NCBI RefSeq assembly: GCF_003058225.1
Contig: NZ_QBUG01000001.1
Span: 868,001-932,000 of the forward strand
Direction: 5' to 3'
Origin: Promicromonospora sp. AC04
GTDB taxonomy: Bacteria; Actinomycetota; Actinomycetes; Actinomycetales; Cellulomonadaceae
Length of the DNA stretch: 64,000 bases
Made by a program: the position numbers and the translations under genes. Positions within the stretch are counted from its first letter, which is position 1, and each line of letters begins with the position of its first letter. Positions 62,362 to 64,000 of the stretch are shown here, piece by piece. The notes beneath the pieces were generated by a model. That model saw only the letters and a list, made by a program, of their open reading frames with translations, was not told where the DNA came from and searched no databases.

Positions 62362-62922
62362 CTATCTCAGCCCCAGGAAGTTGGCCATCAGCCGTGCACC
62401 CTGCTCGGACAGCACCGACTCGGGATGAAACTGCACGCCCTCCAGCGCCAGGCGACGGTGCCGCACCCCCATGACGGTCCCGTCCTCGCTGCGCGCGGTG
62501 ACCGACAGGCACGACGGGACCGCGACAGCAGCCAGCGAGTGGTAGCGGACCGCCCGGAACTCGGGCGGCAGACCGCGAAACACACCGGTGCCGTCGTGCC
62601 GGATCGTGGCGACCTCCCCATGGGCCGGCCGCACCCTGCGCACCGTTCCGCCGTACGCCCTCACCAGGCCTTGCAGGCCGAGGCAGACGCCCAGCACCGG
62701 CACCTGCGCGGAGCGGAGCAGGTCGCGGCCGATGCTGAAGTCGGCCGGGTCGTCCGGGGTGCCCGGGCCGGGCGAGAGCACGACGTGAGTTCGAGCCCGC
62801 AGGTCGCTGGTCGTGGCCTCGTCGTGCTGGACGACGTCAGGAAGGGCACCCGTCACCTCGGCGACGAGGTGCGCCAGGTTCCACGTGTAGGAGTCGTGGT
62901 GGTCGATCACGAGGACGTTCAC
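62362..62922 (-). CDS. pabA: Aminodeoxychorismate synthase component II (glutamine amidotransferase)
   Basis: 186 residues. Class I amidotransferase: nucleophile Cys in GVCLGLQGLV and His-Glu in GVQFHPESVL, N terminus VLVIDHHDSYTWNLAHLV. It feeds ammonia to PabB. The GTG at 62922 lies 10 bases after the aldehyde dehydrogenase stop; pabA, pabB and the metallo-hydrolase follow as one operon. Confidence 0.9.
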   Translation of the reverse strand: MNVLVIDHHDSYTWNLAHLVAEVTGALPDVVQHDEATTSDLRARTHVVLSPGPGTPDDPADFSIGRDLLRSAQVPVLGVCLGLQGLVRAYGGTVRRVRPAHGEVATIRHDGTGVFRGLPPEFRAVRYHSLAAVAVPSCLSVTARSEDGTVMGVRHRRLALEGVQFHPESVLSEQGARLMANFLGLR

Positions 62923-62932
62923 CGGTGCTCAC

Positions 62933-64000
62933 TCATCGTGCACCCGCAAACGGGTCGGGCGTGAGCGTGTACTTCGTCTGGAGATACTCGTGGATGCCCT
63001 CCGGGCCGCCCTCGCGGCCCAGGCCGGACAGCTTCCAGCCGCCGAACGGGGCCGCGGCGTCGGAGACGACGCCAACGTTGAGGCCCATCATCCCGGTCTC
63101 GAGCCGCTCGATCATGCGCTGGCCGCGAGCCAGGTTCTCGGTGTAGACGTAGGAGACCAGCCCGTACTCCGTGTCGTTGGCAATGCGGACGGCCTCGTCC
63201 TCGTCGTCGAAGGGAAGGATCGCGAGGACCGGCCCGAAGATCTCCTCGCGCAGGATCGCGCTGCCGGGGCGCACACCGGACAGCACGGTCGCCGCGTAGA
63301 ACGAGCCCGGCCGGTCGATCGCGGCGCCCCCGACCAGCAGGGTCGCACCGTGGGCGACGGCATCGTCCACGAGCTCCGCGGTCTTGGCCACGGCGCGGTC
63401 GTCGATGAGCGGGCCGATCGTCACGCCGTCCTCGGTGCCACGGCCCGTGCGGAACGCCCGGACCCGCTCGGTGACGCGGCGGGCGAACTCCTCGGCGACG
63501 GAGCGGTGGACGATGAACCGGTTCGCGGCCGTGCAGGCCTGCCCGATGTTGCGGAACTTCGCGGCGACCGCCCCGTCGACGGCCTTGTCCAGGTCGGCGT
63601 CCTCGAACACGACGAACGGGGCGTTGCCGCCCAGCTCCATGGAGGTGCGCAGGACGCCGTCGGCGGACTGCTCCAGGAGCTTCTGGCCCACCGGCGTGGA
63701 GCCGGTGAACGACAGCTTGCGCAGGCGGGGGTCGCGCAGGATCGCCTCGGAGACCGGACCGGTGCGCGTGGTGGTGATGACGTTGACCACGCCGTCGGGC
63801 ACGCCCGCCTCCTGCAGGATCTGAGCCATCACGAGTGTCGTCAGCGGGGTGAGCGCCGCGGGCTTGAGCACGACGGTGCATCCGGCCGCAAGCGCCGGGG
63901 CGACCTTGCGGGTCGTCATGGCAAGGGGGAAGTTCCACGGGGTGATGAGGTAGCAGGGTCCGACGGGGTGGTGGGTGACGGTCATGCGGCCGGTACCCGC
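62933..64000 (-). CDS. Aldehyde dehydrogenase, succinate-semialdehyde type (partial)
   Basis: At least 355 residues; the N terminus is beyond the window end. PVGPCYLITPWNFPLAMTTR (cofactor/substrate tunnel), the general base Glu in MELGGNAP, and the nucleophile Cys in GQACTAANRF are visible. The sequence resembles NAD(P)-dependent succinate-semialdehyde dehydrogenases; in this context it could instead oxidise an aromatic aldehyde such as vanillin. First visible gene of the pabA-pabB operon. Confidence 0.82.
   Translation of the reverse strand, partial: AGTGRMTVTHHPVGPCYLITPWNFPLAMTTRKVAPALAAGCTVVLKPAALTPLTTLVMAQILQEAGVPDGVVNVITTTRTGPVSEAILRDPRLRKLSFTGSTPVGQKLLEQSADGVLRTSMELGGNAPFVVFEDADLDKAVDGAVAAKFRNIGQACTAANRFIVHRSVAEEFARRVTERVRAFRTGRGTEDGVTIGPLIDDRAVAKTAELVDDAVAHGATLLVGGAAIDRPGSFYAATVLSGVRPGSAILREEIFGPVLAILPFDDEDEAVRIANDTEYGLVSYVYTENLARGQRMIERLETGMMGLNVGVVSDAAAPFGGWKLSGLGREGGPEGIHEYLQTKYTLTPDPFAGAR

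Overview
This is high-GC chromosomal DNA of an actinobacterium, with GTG/TTG starts, overlapping stop-start junctions and many leaderless promoters. The gene order clpS-DUF2017 ... murI-Rv1339-like-rph-rdgB, prfB-ftsE-ftsX-(M23)-smpB-ssrA and the Tad pilus set are actinobacterial. A secreted GH10 xylanase with a C-terminal CBM2-like module and the sugar-uptake genes suggest a plant-polymer degrading Micrococcales, perhaps Cellulomonadaceae or Promicromonosporaceae. That placement is inference, not a database result.

Layout. 1-5.6 kb: the end of an unknown gene, a DUF3800-like protein behind a perfect palindrome, an ABC-F ATPase, a sulfotransferase, a secreted trypsin-like protease and a DUF3054 membrane protein. 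5.7-16.1 kb: a housekeeping block on the minus strand (rdgB, rph, Rv1339-like hydrolase, murI, DUF2017, clpS, pncB, SF2 helicase, DUF3039), split by an MFS exporter/HxlR regulator pair with a 21-bp palindromic operator. 16.2-24.1 kb: an AAA ATPase, then an amino-sugar operon (ROK regulator, lipoprotein binding protein, two permeases, ROK kinase, nagB). 24.4-34.1 kb: a DUF4349 lipoprotein, a four-gene operon for GlcNAc-glycan and D-amino-acid breakdown (GH20, D-aminoacylase, D-serine/D-threonine PLP enzyme, RidA), a membrane protein with two EF-hand loops, an acyl-CoA synthetase and a lipoprotein.

34.2-40.1 kb: the ssrA tmRNA with smpB (ribosome rescue), an M23 hydrolase with ftsX and ftsE (division-linked wall cleavage), prfB and an ankyrin protein. 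40.1-46.7 kb: a Tad/Flp pilus locus interrupted by the xylanase gene, which has its own LacI-like operators and terminator. 46.9-50.8 kb: an AAA/DUF4143 ATPase, a degraded remnant, and a persulfide-type module (CoA-disulfide reductase-rhodanese, a small Cys-rich protein and a CstR-like repressor around one operator).

50.8-64.0 kb is the most notable part: LysR and LacI regulators; two LigM-like tetrahydrofolate-dependent O-demethylases; metF, purU, folD and folP behind one of them; a MarR regulator divergent from the other; and an opposing operon of aldehyde dehydrogenase, pabA, pabB and a Tat-exported metallo-hydrolase. Read together, a methyl group removed from a methoxylated substrate (probably an aromatic such as vanillate) goes to THF, is oxidised through 5,10-methylene- and 10-formyl-THF and leaves as formate, while folP and pabAB can raise the folate supply. 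The substrate is inferred; no ring-cleavage gene lies in the window.
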